In this document: piece by piece, positions 16,731-23,989 of the stretch
Numbering within the stretch: position 1 is the stretch's first letter
Layout of the letters: each line of letters begins with the position of its first letter
NCBI RefSeq assembly: GCF_031010175.1
Contig: NZ_JAUAMB010000018.1
Location: 1-64,000 of the forward strand
Source of the DNA: Halomonas sp. SpR1
GTDB lineage: Bacteria; Pseudomonadota; Gammaproteobacteria; Pseudomonadales; Halomonadaceae
DNA: 64,000 nucleotides
Reading direction: 5' to 3'
Notes under the pieces: generated by a model
What the model was told of the DNA's origin: nothing
The model's input: the letters and a program-made list of their open reading frames with translations, nothing else
Database searches by the model: none
Position numbers and translations under genes: made by a program

Positions 16731-16752
16731 CCCCAGGCTTGGCTGGGGGCGG
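16731..16752. terminator. GC-rich hairpin after the antirepressor gene
   Basis: GCCCCCAG and CTGGGGGC form a strong stem just downstream of the minus-strand antirepressor gene. No long T-run follows, so it may only slow transcription into V. Confidence 0.4.
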
Positions 16753-16757
16753 TGGGG

Positions 16758-17612
16758 TCAAGGTACTAGAGGTTGCAAGGTGGGCTGGTAGCGGCGGGCG
16801 ATAGCAGCGCTATCCACTATGTGTCCGTGGAGTTGCTTGCCTGCCGGAGAACCTAGTTGTGTGAGTGCTTCATAAAGGTGGTAGTGCCGGTAGAGTTCAC
16901 GGATTTGAATCACATGCTTGCATAGTGAGTGCAAGTTGAGTTGGTCGGCTTTGCCTAGCTTATCGGGAAGGGGGAGGTTAGCGTCTACTGAGGTGCACTG
17001 TGGGGTAGCCGGTAGCCACTCGCCTTCCAGCGCATAAGCGGCGATAAAGTTGCGGGCGGCATCCAACTGGTCGGCGGGAATGTCGGCACCGGAACGCACG
17101 CCAAAGGCGGCATGGGTTTGTGACCATATCTTGGAAGTAGCACAGCGCTGGGCACGGGGTGATAAGTGCGTGACCTTGCCCTTGATGAGTGCGCCCAACA
17201 TATGAAACCCATCGGTACCGATGGTCTGGCCGATCAGGGTGTTCATTTTGCCTTCGACATCGTGATAGTGGCCGTGCTTTCTAATGGCGGGCAGGACTTC
17301 CGCAGTCACCCACTTACGAAAACGGTGCTGCGGAGTGCCGAGCTTTGTGGCATCCCGGCTACGTAGAATTAAGATGAACAATCCAGACTCATTGATGATA
17401 TTGGCCTCACCCTGACGCCCTAACTTGAAGTTAGACCGTTCGTCATCATCTAACGCTTTCAGGGCTTTTGACGTATTGGTAAGGCTCAGCGCTCTACAGA
17501 CATCGCTGGCAACAAACCAGGGATCGCCATCTATGACGGTAACCCGGATCGGCTGGGACTCGAAACGGAAAGGGATCACCTGACCTCTACCGGTTGAAGT
17601 GCTATTATTCAT
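16758..17612 (-). CDS. BRO-N family phage antirepressor
   Basis: The protein has 284 residues. The N-terminal BRO-N domain is clear: DPWFVASDVCRALSLTNTSK, ALDDDERSNFKLGRQGEANI, NESGLFILILRSRDATKLGT and HRFRKWVTAEVLPAIRKHGH. The C-terminal half is a separate, variable domain. Antirepressors bind and inactivate phage repressors to promote lytic growth. It lies just after an Arc-like gene on the same strand, as ant follows arc in P22 immI. It interrupts the P2 late gene order between S and V, which is unusual. Confidence 0.9.
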   Translation of the reverse strand: MNNSTSTGRGQVIPFRFESQPIRVTVIDGDPWFVASDVCRALSLTNTSKALKALDDDERSNFKLGRQGEANIINESGLFILILRSRDATKLGTPQHRFRKWVTAEVLPAIRKHGHYHDVEGKMNTLIGQTIGTDGFHMLGALIKGKVTHLSPRAQRCATSKIWSQTHAAFGVRSGADIPADQLDAARNFIAAYALEGEWLPATPQCTSVDANLPLPDKLGKADQLNLHSLCKHVIQIRELYRHYHLYEALTQLGSPAGKQLHGHIVDSAAIARRYQPTLQPLVP

Positions 17613-17651
17613 GGGCAGTTCCTTTTTTGAGATATGGATACTGTGTTTTCA

Positions 17652-17679
17652 AGCCCTTGGCGTTGCAGCGCCAAGGGCT
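17652..17679. terminator. Strong hairpin between the Arc-like gene and the antirepressor gene
   Basis: An 11-bp perfect stem (AGCCCTTGGCG / CGCCAAGGGCT) with a 6-base loop sits in the 70-base gap between the two minus-strand genes. No T-run follows on the minus strand, so partial termination or an attenuator-like role in the control of the antirepressor is possible. Confidence 0.5.
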
Positions 17680-17682
17680 CAT

Positions 17683-17895
17683 TTATTTTACCTTTTCAGC
17701 TACCCCCATTTGTGACCGCTCAGGCAACAAATCTGAACTTTTTTGACTGTTCCTCCCCGATTGCTGGATTTCTCTTAGCGTCTTAATAAAGTGGACTAAC
17801 TGAGCGTTCATGGAACGATCATTTTCAATGGCTACTCCTCTCAGCCAATTTGCTAGTTCAATAGGCATGCGTATCTGTGTTTTGTATTGGTTCAT
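17683..17895 (-). CDS. Arc-like ribbon-helix-helix repressor
   Basis: The protein has 70 residues from MNQYKTQIRMPIELANWL. The ribbon-helix-helix pattern is clear: a basic beta strand (YKTQIRMP), then ENDRSMNAQLVHFIKTL, matching Arc (ENGRSVNSEIYQRVMES). The downstream gene is the antirepressor, the arc-ant arrangement of P22. It probably represses the divergent promoters through the three operators at 17911-17974. ATG 17895 is preferred over 17916 from the family start. Confidence 0.82.
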   Translation of the reverse strand: MNQYKTQIRMPIELANWLRGVAIENDRSMNAQLVHFIKTLREIQQSGRNSQKSSDLLPERSQMGVAEKVK

Positions 17896-17910
17896 AAATC
17901 CTCTTTTATG

Positions 17911-17974
17911 GATCACCGTGGTTTCAACTGAAATGTAACCACGGTGGTTCTATTGTGTCAACACCACGGTGGTG
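17911..17974. promoter_or_regulatory. Three phased operators between divergent Arc-like and Mnt-like genes
   Basis: Three 13-bp palindromes (6+1+6) are seen: GATCACCGTGGTT (17911-17923), AACCACGGTGGTT (17937-17949) and CACCACGGTGGTG (17962-17974). Two are perfect and the first has two mismatches. Centres are 26 and 25 bases apart, about 2.5 helical turns. They lie exactly in the 92-base divergent promoter gap, as expected for Arc/Mnt operators. Confidence 0.75.
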
Positions 17975-17987
17975 CAAAAATAGCGTT

Positions 17988-18287
17988 ATGAGTAGAACAG
18001 ATCCGCAATTGAAAGTACGGCTGTCAGAAGAGCTGAAGGCGGCAGTGACTGAAGCAGCCAAAAGTAACCATCGATCCGTTAATGCGGAGATCGTTGCGCG
18101 TCTTGAGGAAAGCTTTGACGATTATCTAGTGGCGGGTCATCGACTAAGTGCCGAAATTTCCCCAGAAGAGGCTGCCGATTGGAAAGAGCGTGTACTGGCT
18201 GTTGAGGAGGCGATGAGAGCATTTATCGGTAGCCGTTCGCTCCCATCAGAGATTTCAGACTCGGATTCAGAGTCCAAGCCTGAATAG
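17988..18287 (+). CDS. Mnt-like ribbon-helix-helix repressor
   Basis: The protein has 99 residues from MSRTDPQLKVRLSEELK. This matches P22 Mnt (MARDDPHFNFRMPMEVREKL), including NHRSVNAEIVARLEES for NGRSMNSELLQIVQDA. A C-terminal helix (EAADWKERVLAVEEAMRAF) could serve tetramerization as in Mnt. It diverges from the Arc-like gene across the operator array, and points against the late operon. An upstream in-frame ATG at 17955 lies inside the operators and is rejected. Confidence 0.85.
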   Translation: MSRTDPQLKVRLSEELKAAVTEAAKSNHRSVNAEIVARLEESFDDYLVAGHRLSAEISPEEAADWKERVLAVEEAMRAFIGSRSLPSEISDSDSESKPE

Positions 18288-18304
18288 CAAAACGTGATGC
18301 CCCA

Positions 18305-18330
18305 AGCCCTGCCAATCGGCGGGGCTTTTT
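18305..18330 (+). terminator. Intrinsic terminator after the Mnt-like gene
   Basis: AGCCCTGCC and GGCGGGGCT form a stem with a 4-base loop followed by TTTTT on the plus strand. It prevents the Mnt-like transcript from running into gpS in antisense. Confidence 0.75.
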
Positions 18331-18782
18331 CATTTCTGCGTTAAGTGATCAATCAGGCTATCGCGAATGCGTTCGCTATCGGCCGGGGTAATGCCCACCA
18401 GCTCCCGGCGGGCGTATTGGTGTTGTGGGCCGCCTTTCTCGACGCGATCGCGCAGGCCGTAGTGGTGTACGCGGGCGATGCGGTTGATGCGGCCCATAAA
18501 CCCCACGGCGGCTTCGTCGGCGTTGGTTTTGATCTTGAGGTATTTAGCGGTGCGCAGCTTGGTGAACATCGCTTTGCGGCGGATGGCTCCGCTGCGGCCG
18601 CGTAGTTGGGTGCGGGGTTCATAGGGCGTACCGTCGGGGTTGGTTTGGGCCTTGATGCGGTTGCGGTTGGCGATGCGTAGATCCCGCGCGACTTCCCTTG
18701 CCAGTACGCGGCGCTCTTTGGGGCTGAGCTTATTGATGAGCGGCGTTAGCCAGCTTTCCAGCTGTTGGAGGTCGTCGCTCAT
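18330..18782 (-). CDS. S: P2 gpS-like tail completion protein
   Basis: The protein has 150 residues from the ATG at 18782 that overlaps the gpR stop (ATGA). MSDDLQQLESWLTPLINKLSP and RRVLAREVARDLRIANRNRI match gpS, followed by IARVHHYGLRDRV. It is needed for tail completion and sheath stability. A 50-residue upstream extension exists but overlaps gpR fully. Confidence 0.93.
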   Translation of the reverse strand: MSDDLQQLESWLTPLINKLSPKERRVLAREVARDLRIANRNRIKAQTNPDGTPYEPRTQLRGRSGAIRRKAMFTKLRTAKYLKIKTNADEAAVGFMGRINRIARVHHYGLRDRVEKGGPQHQYARRELVGITPADSERIRDSLIDHLTQK

Positions 18783-19273
18783 TCGCCGCCGCCTGGGCTT
18801 TGCCATTCGCTTTTGAGTACGTGTTCGGCATCGCTTGGGCCTTTGACGTACAACTGCCAGCTTTTCGCCGGGCAGGCGTCCACCGGGTATTCGGGCATGC
18901 GGTGTTCGGCGTTGATGCTGCCGGTTTGGCAATCCACCTTGGCGACGACGCGCTCGGTAAGTCGCACGGTCAAAGCGAGATCCCAGTGGGTGTTGTTGAG
19001 GATCTCGGCCTCAATCTGGACGGCTTCATCTTCGACTAAATCGGGCTGGTAGCTGTTAAGCCACTGCAGTAGGGGAATCATCACCGTGTCTAGGCTGCCG
19101 CTGTAGTCGGTGATGATGATTTGGGCGTCGACCGTATACTGGTGGCTAAGGTTGGTACCGCGCGCGAATTTGATCTTGCCGTCATTAACGAAGGTGTGAA
19201 GCTGTTCGGGGTTACGTGCTAATTCAGGGACACTAGCGATTAAATGCGCCCTTAGGTGCTGTAATTTGATCAT
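18779..19273 (-). CDS. R: P2 gpR-like tail completion protein
   Basis: The protein has 164 residues from MIKLQHLRAHLIASVPELARN. P2 gpR begins MLKPDSLRRALTDAVTVLKTNPD, the same pattern, and the segment DYSGSLDTVMIPLLQWLNSYQPDL is conserved in the family. The start overlaps the Rz1-like stop (ATGA). It acts with gpS at the head-proximal end of the tail. Confidence 0.92.
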   Translation of the reverse strand: MIKLQHLRAHLIASVPELARNPEQLHTFVNDGKIKFARGTNLSHQYTVDAQIIITDYSGSLDTVMIPLLQWLNSYQPDLVEDEAVQIEAEILNNTHWDLALTVRLTERVVAKVDCQTGSINAEHRMPEYPVDACPAKSWQLYVKGPSDAEHVLKSEWQSPGGGE

Positions 19274-19545
19274 TGTGCGCCTTCTTGGTGGCAAATAATG
19301 ATGGCATCGACCTCCGCGGCGCACTGTGCCCAGGCGGCTTCGGTGCGTTCCAGCTGCAGGTGCAGTTCGCCGTTAGTGAGCGGGTTACTCGCGGGCAGGC
19401 TGCAGGGGCTGGGCGTCGCGCACTGATTGATCGTAATCACGGGCACCGGTGACGGCGGGGCGCTTGCGCAGCCGGATAACAGCGCTAGGCAGGCGAGTGT
19501 TGGCCCAATTGCGTAGCGTGGCGTTTTCACGGTGGAGTTCCTCAA
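19270..19545 (-). CDS. Rz1-like outer membrane lipoprotein spanin (o-spanin)
   Basis: The protein has 91 residues with a lipobox LLSGCAS near residue 26 and a Pro-rich stretch just after it, as in Rz1/LysC. Its first ~160 bases lie inside the Rz-like gene in another frame, the classic nested spanin arrangement. An internal GTG giving MKTPRYAIG is an equally good start. It joins the inner-membrane spanin to fuse the membranes during lysis. Confidence 0.8.
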   Translation of the reverse strand: MRNSTVKTPRYAIGPTLACLALLSGCASAPPSPVPVITINQCATPSPCSLPASNPLTNGELHLQLERTEAAWAQCAAEVDAIIICHQEGAQ

Positions 19546-19807
19546 TGGTGGCCAGGCGGTTGGCGGCGGTATGGCTAAGCGCGGCCTGCTGTTCTGCCAG
19601 GGCGCGGCGTTGTGCTTCCAGGCGGCGGGCGTTCTCCCAAAGTGCGTCGATAATCACCAGGTTTTTCTGTTCCCGGTAGTGAGATTCTGCCAGCTGCTGT
19701 TCGGCCAATTCGGCGCGCGCCTCGGCGGCGTTTGAGTGCTGCCAAAGCGCCCAGGTGACCAGCACCACCAGTAGCAAAATGGCCAGGGCGGCGAGCAGGC
19801 GGTTCAT
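19385..19807 (-). CDS. Rz-like inner membrane spanin (i-spanin, LysB-like)
   Basis: The protein has 140 residues from MNRLLAALAILLLVVLVTWAL, a single N-terminal membrane anchor. A long coiled coil follows (ARAELAEQQLAES, RRLEAQRRALAEQQAAL), ending with RNWANTRLPSAVIRL, the P2 LysB-type tail. ATG 19807 overlaps the lysozyme stop. Confidence 0.82.
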   Translation of the reverse strand: MNRLLAALAILLLVVLVTWALWQHSNAAEARAELAEQQLAESHYREQKNLVIIDALWENARRLEAQRRALAEQQAALSHTAANRLATIEELHRENATLRNWANTRLPSAVIRLRKRPAVTGARDYDQSVRDAQPLQPARE

Positions 19808-20289
19808 GGGGTGGGCTCCTCTTTGATGCCTTCCAGGCACAGTTCACGTTCCGTGGCGCGGCGTTTGACCAGGCCGTTGAGCTGCCTGCCCCCGGCGTAT
19901 ACCCAGCGGCTTAGCTCGTGGCAGGCGCCGCGTAGGTCGCCAGCGTTGAGTTTGCGCAGCAGGGTGGAGCGGGCGAAGGCGCCTTCCCCCACGTTGTAAA
20001 CAAACGAGGCCAGCGCGGCGCGGGTGGGTGGTGGCAATTCGACCTGGGCGCGGCGATCCACGGCGGCAAAGGCAGTGCCTAGATCCGCCTGTAGCAGTTG
20101 GGTGCATTGCGCCTGACTAAGCGTTTGCCCCATGCGCGCGGTGGCGGTGTGGCCATAGCAGATGGTGGCGATGCCGACCGGGTCGCGGTAGGCGTTGGGC
20201 TGGTAGCCTTCGTAATAGGAGACCACGGCGGTGGCGATGCTGAGCGCCCCGGCGGTGGCCCCAATGGCCATTCGGCGTTTAAGACTCAC
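19804..20289 (-). CDS. SAR-type phage lysozyme (GH24 endolysin)
   Basis: The protein has 161 residues. The weakly hydrophobic N-terminus (MAIGATAGALSIATAVVSYY) fits a signal-arrest-release segment. The catalytic triad pattern is present: Glu in YYEGYQPNAYRDP, the following Asp, and Thr in ICYGHT. SFVYNVGEGAFARSTLLRKLN is conserved in T4/P21-type lysozymes. It cleaves peptidoglycan at lysis. It overlaps the holin-like gene by 11 bases. Confidence 0.93.
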   Translation of the reverse strand: MSLKRRMAIGATAGALSIATAVVSYYEGYQPNAYRDPVGIATICYGHTATARMGQTLSQAQCTQLLQADLGTAFAAVDRRAQVELPPPTRAALASFVYNVGEGAFARSTLLRKLNAGDLRGACHELSRWVYAGGRQLNGLVKRRATERELCLEGIKEEPTP

Positions 20290-20482
20290 GGCGGCGCCTC
20301 CAGTAGGCCCGTAGGCGGGTTAGGTAGCGCGGCAGCAGCAGGCCGATTTGCAGCGCCAGGTAGAGCAGCGTTAACACCGTGACCCAGTCGGCGGGTGTCA
20401 TGCCGCCCATGTGCAGCAGCGAGACGACCGCCGGCGGGGCGACTTTGACGCCCTCGGTGGTGATTTCATACGGGTGGCTCAT
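20279..20482 (-). CDS. Holin-like small membrane protein
   Basis: The protein has 67 residues with one strong membrane segment (ADWVTVLTLLYLALQIGLLL) and a very basic end (RRRRES). Its position directly before the endolysin gene and the GGMTPADWV motif fit the small class-III-like phage holins found in many P2-like phages; it is not similar to P2 gpY. Confidence 0.75.
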   Translation of the reverse strand: MSHPYEITTEGVKVAPPAVVSLLHMGGMTPADWVTVLTLLYLALQIGLLLPRYLTRLRAYWRRRRES

Positions 20483-20489
20483 GAGCTCC

Positions 20490-20702
20490 TCAGTTCCAAA
20501 GTTGGAGTGGCGGTTTGGTTGCGCGGGCGTCGGGCGGCGGTGGTAACGTGACCGGGGTGCCTTCGCGCAGGATTGGCCCCTGATTCACCAGGTGTGGGTT
20601 GAGCTGCAGCGCCTGCTCGGTGATATCGGCGGTTTTGCCGTACACGCGGTAGAGCAGGGCGTCGAGGGTTTCGCCCTGGTGGGCATGGGTCACGCGCTTC
20701 AT
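20490..20702 (-). CDS. X: P2 gpX-like tail protein (LysM-like)
   Basis: The protein has 70 residues. THAHQGETLDALLYRVYGKT and NPHLVNQGPILREGTPVTLP match gpX (QGDTLDAICVRYYGRT; NPGLAELGAVLPHGTAVELP). It is a small LysM-fold tail protein. It overlaps L by 4 bases. Confidence 0.94.
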   Translation of the reverse strand: MKRVTHAHQGETLDALLYRVYGKTADITEQALQLNPHLVNQGPILREGTPVTLPPPPDARATKPPLQLWN

Positions 20703-21160
20703 ATCAGCTCGACCGTGGTGTGTTGGCGGCCGACTAATTCAGCGATGGCCCAGCGGGCATCGGCGCGGTAGTCGTCGGCGGCTAAATCTTTTGCCTCGCC
20801 GCGTTCGTCGCCTTTGCCGGTGGCGGAGGCGTCGCGATAGCGCTCCAAAAGATCCGCCTGGGCTTGGGCATACACGGCGCGTGTGTAAAGCAACTGAATA
20901 TCGCCGGGCGATTGCCAGGGTTCCGGCGGAATGGCATCGCAGGCCATGCGGCCCGCCTGTTGGTGGGCGTGCTGGTAGTTGGCCAACTGGCGATTAACAT
21001 CGGCCACGGCGGCGCGCAGGGATTGGCGGATGCGCGGGGGCGTGACGTTATGCACGCGCTCCTCTTCGCGGAAGTCGTTGGGGTCAATATCCGGCCAGAA
21101 GCCGTTGTTGATGATGGTTTCCAGCATGGGGCTGGGGGAATTGGTGCCGTATCCGATCAT
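20699..21160 (-). CDS. L: P2 gpL-like head completion protein
   Basis: The protein has 153 residues. The family pattern NGFWPDIDPNDFREEERVHN, then SLRAAVADVNRQLANY and TRAVYAQAQADLLERYRDAS, is clear. gpL finishes the head-tail connector. It begins about 100 bases after gene M in a short gap that contains no visible signal. Confidence 0.94.
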   Translation of the reverse strand: MIGYGTNSPSPMLETIINNGFWPDIDPNDFREEERVHNVTPPRIRQSLRAAVADVNRQLANYQHAHQQAGRMACDAIPPEPWQSPGDIQLLYTRAVYAQAQADLLERYRDASATGKGDERGEAKDLAADDYRADARWAIAELVGRQHTTVELI

Positions 21161-21262
21161 GGTGGCTGCCGTATTTAAGAAGGGGGTGGACTGCTTTGCG
21201 CGAGGCTAAAATCCCTTGCTCAGCAGTGCCCCCTTGCCGTCGGGGTGCGACTCGGTTGGCGG

Positions 21263-21943
21263 TCAGGCGGTGGCCTGGTCGCCCTGTTTTTTGATCAAAC
21301 GTTCCAACTGCTGGATGTCTTGCTTCACGCCAATGCGTTCATCCAGCGCTAACGCTTCTTTAAGCTGGGCCAGCGCGCTTTGAGGATCTTCGGCGGCGCG
21401 CAGGGCGTAGCCGTAGGCCTTGTGTAGCTTGGCTTTGATCTCATCGTGCATATCGTGGCCATCGACAATGGCGGCGGCGCGGGCCATGACGTTGGCCAGG
21501 GCGTCGGCATCGGCATCTTCCTTGGCCAGGGCGCTTTTGACGCCTTCGGCGATCTCTTCAGCGAGGATGCTGACGGTGTCCCGGGCGTAGCGGTCGGGGG
21601 TGTCGATGTTGTGTTTCACGGCATAGGCGCCAATCGCTAGGGCTTTTTCAAAATCCCCCACGTCGATGCACCACACCATCATGGTCATGAGCACATCGTC
21701 TTTGGCGCCGTTGCCTTCGCTTAATACGCCGTCGATGTAGGGCAGAAATTCCGGCAGCAGCTCGCGCTTTTTCTCGATTTTGGCCTGAATCGATTTGATG
21801 CTTTTTAGCGTGCGGGTGGCTTCATAGAGCGCGCGGGCGTGGAGCTCAAACTGCTCGCCTTGCTGCTGTTGGCCGGGGGTGGCAGCGCCCGCCGCTTTCG
21901 CGGCGGACACTTGCTCAAAATGCTTACGGGCTGGGCTTTTCAT
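21263..21943 (-). CDS. M: P2 gpM-like terminase small subunit
   Basis: The protein has 226 residues. MKSPARKHFEQVSAAKAAG matches the gpM start, followed by KSIKSIQAKIEKKRELLPEF and VLMTMMVWCIDVGDFEKALA. It recognises cos and works with gpP in packaging. It lies 9 bases after N. Confidence 0.94.
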   Translation of the reverse strand: MKSPARKHFEQVSAAKAAGAATPGQQQQGEQFELHARALYEATRTLKSIKSIQAKIEKKRELLPEFLPYIDGVLSEGNGAKDDVLMTMMVWCIDVGDFEKALAIGAYAVKHNIDTPDRYARDTVSILAEEIAEGVKSALAKEDADADALANVMARAAAIVDGHDMHDEIKAKLHKAYGYALRAAEDPQSALAQLKEALALDERIGVKQDIQQLERLIKKQGDQATA

Positions 21944-21952
21944 CGGTTCCCC

Positions 21953-22969
21953 TTATTCGGCTTCTGTCAGTTCGATGTTTTCAACCAGGCAGCCGAAGCC
22001 GTAATCCTCGACCACGTAGGCGTCGTTGCTGGATTCGTAGTTTTCAACTCGTTTACGCTCGGGCTTATCTTTGACGTAGCGACGGCGGCTGCCGAGCTGC
22101 CAGTAAAGCGATAGGTTGGCCAGTGAGGTAATCATCAGTGAGCCATCTGGCACGAAGGGGGCGCGCACCGCTTGCAGGCCGCCGACGCGCTTTTGGCTAA
22201 CGATCATGTCGAGGGCGCGGGCTTCGCTGGGCGTTTCAGCGTGCTGCTGAATCATGGGAAAGTATTTATCGGCTAGCATCTTGCGGCCCATGATGGCCAC
22301 CAGGGCGGTATCTTCCCGGTGCCAGGGGTCGATCATTTCGTTCACCGCATCAAATACCAGAGCATCAAGGTTTTTGTAGTCGCCAGTAGGGCCAACGGTG
22401 ATTTTTCCTGCCGCAGCACCATCGGTGAGAACGCGGGCGGGGGCATCATCGCGGTAGTGTTGCAGCCAGCCTTTGTTGACATCCTCAAGCATAGGGTTGG
22501 CGTTGCGGTCGGTTTCCACTGCCACACTGGTACCGTTGAAGCCGATCATGATGCGATCAAGGGCTTGGCGCTGGATGATCAGGTTTCGAATACGAGCCTG
22601 AAAGTCGGGAAAGCGTGACCATGCGTCCAGTTTCGCCCAGGGAATATGGGTATCAAATTCGGTGCTGAAGCATTCGTAGTTATTGCTATCCAGCCCGGTC
22701 ATGCTGCGGGTTTGGCGTTCTTTTACTTCTACGTTGGTGCGTCCTGCAATGGGGCCGGTGACGCCCAGGCCGATTTTCTGGCCTTTGATCTCATCCACGC
22801 CGATGACGTTGATTTGGCCCAGGAAGGCGCTGGATTCCTGCATCTTGCTTTCCAGCGTTTGCTGGACGCTGGGCTCGACGTTGAACTGCTCGCCGGTGTT
22901 GTCGACGCCGTTTAGCTGGGCTAAGCGGGTTTTGAAGGCATTAAAGGCTTTACGGGTATCGTTGCGCAT
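21953..22969 (-). CDS. N: P2 gpN-like major capsid protein
   Basis: The protein has 338 residues; P2 gpN has 357. MRNDTRKAFNAFKTRLAQLN, SAFLGQINVIGVDEIKGQKI, MIGFNGTSVAVETDRNANPM and NYESSNDAYVVEDYGFGCLV are all diagnostic. HK97-fold shell protein, expected to be trimmed at the N-terminus by gpO. Confidence 0.97.
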   Translation of the reverse strand: MRNDTRKAFNAFKTRLAQLNGVDNTGEQFNVEPSVQQTLESKMQESSAFLGQINVIGVDEIKGQKIGLGVTGPIAGRTNVEVKERQTRSMTGLDSNNYECFSTEFDTHIPWAKLDAWSRFPDFQARIRNLIIQRQALDRIMIGFNGTSVAVETDRNANPMLEDVNKGWLQHYRDDAPARVLTDGAAAGKITVGPTGDYKNLDALVFDAVNEMIDPWHREDTALVAIMGRKMLADKYFPMIQQHAETPSEARALDMIVSQKRVGGLQAVRAPFVPDGSLMITSLANLSLYWQLGSRRRYVKDKPERKRVENYESSNDAYVVEDYGFGCLVENIELTEAE

Positions 22970-23023
22970 TGGGGTTCCTTGAAGTGGTGGCGATGGCCCT
23001 GGTTTCTACTGGCTGGCCCGCGC

Positions 23024-23845
23024 TTAGCAGTCGGTTAGCTGGGCATCGCCGCCGGTGGCGGGGGCTCGGCGTGAGGTGTCCGGCGTGTTGTCGAGCTGGT
23101 TGTATAGCTCTTCAAAACGTTTTTTCAGATCGTCGTGGGCGGTTTGCAGCTGGCTGAATTGGTCGGCGGTGGGGCGGGCTTCCAGCTCATCGGCCAGGGC
23201 GTTGTAGTGTTCGGCGACTACTTCCAGCGTGCCTTCCAGTTCGGTGCGGAAGGTTTCAAACCCTTTGGTGGTTTTGGTGTCCTGGCGGCTGAACAGGGCG
23301 GCGATCTTGGCTTTTAATCCTTCGGCGGCGGGTGGCTTCTCTTCGTTGAAGTCGAGGTCAATCTCTACCGCTTCGCTGAACACGTTCTCGGCGTGTTGCT
23401 TGCGGCTGGCGAGCGGGGAGGCGCTGCCCGCTTCGCGGCTGAACTTGATCATCTCGGTACCCAGCGAGGCGGGAGAGTCGGTGACCGCCAGGCCTTCCAG
23501 GTAGGCTTGGCCGGTATCGCCGAACTTGGGGTTGACCTCAATGGAGCTGTAAACCTTTTGGCGCTTTTTGTTGATGGCTTTGAGTTCATCGGTGGGGTCG
23601 ATTTCGGCGAACAGGGCCAGCTTGCCGTCTTCGACTTCGCGGGCTTCCACTGACAGCACATCGCCCAGGGCGTTAAACACGCTGTCGGCCGTCATGCCGC
23701 GAATGTGTTCCATCCAGACGCGGGCGCCGTATTTTTTGGGGTCGTAGTTGGCGGCCATCTGTTCGATCCATTCGCGTTGGATCTCGCGGCCGTCGGTGGT
23801 TGCGCCTTCAGTGGCGACGCGGAAACTTTTCGTTTTTCCAGACAT
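23024..23845 (-). CDS. O: P2 gpO-like capsid scaffold and maturation protease
   Basis: The protein has 273 residues. The N-terminal serine protease part aligns with P2 gpO, whose triad is Asp19, His48, Ser107; here these are Asp18 (TTDGR), His47 (MEHIRG) and Ser101 (VYSSIEVNP), all kept. The rest is coiled scaffold ending with a helical LQTAHDDLKKRFEEL stretch. It cleaves the capsid, portal and itself. It is the first gene of the O-N-M-L-X operon. Confidence 0.96.
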   Translation of the reverse strand: MSGKTKSFRVATEGATTDGREIQREWIEQMAANYDPKKYGARVWMEHIRGMTADSVFNALGDVLSVEAREVEDGKLALFAEIDPTDELKAINKKRQKVYSSIEVNPKFGDTGQAYLEGLAVTDSPASLGTEMIKFSREAGSASPLASRKQHAENVFSEAVEIDLDFNEEKPPAAEGLKAKIAALFSRQDTKTTKGFETFRTELEGTLEVVAEHYNALADELEARPTADQFSQLQTAHDDLKKRFEELYNQLDNTPDTSRRAPATGGDAQLTDC

Positions 23846-23923
23846 ATTGAGCTTCCTGAGCAGGGTGGCGGTTGATGTGGCTCAGGTTCCGCGTGTATGC
23901 GTTTTGGCTCAACGGTTGCGCGT

Positions 23924-23943
23924 TGTGCGGGCGGGCTAGCACA
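23924..23943. promoter_or_regulatory. Putative Ogr-type late activator site between O and P
   Basis: TGTGC-N10-GCACA, a perfect dyad with the same 20-bp length as the sites at 10141 and 16703, and preceded by the same CGT. It lies between the divergent genes O and P, the place of the P2 PO and PP promoters; being symmetric it could serve both. Confidence 0.6.
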
Positions 23944-23989
23944 AGGCGTGGCAGGCGTGGGCATCGCGCGCGGCGGGTACGCTGGCGAC

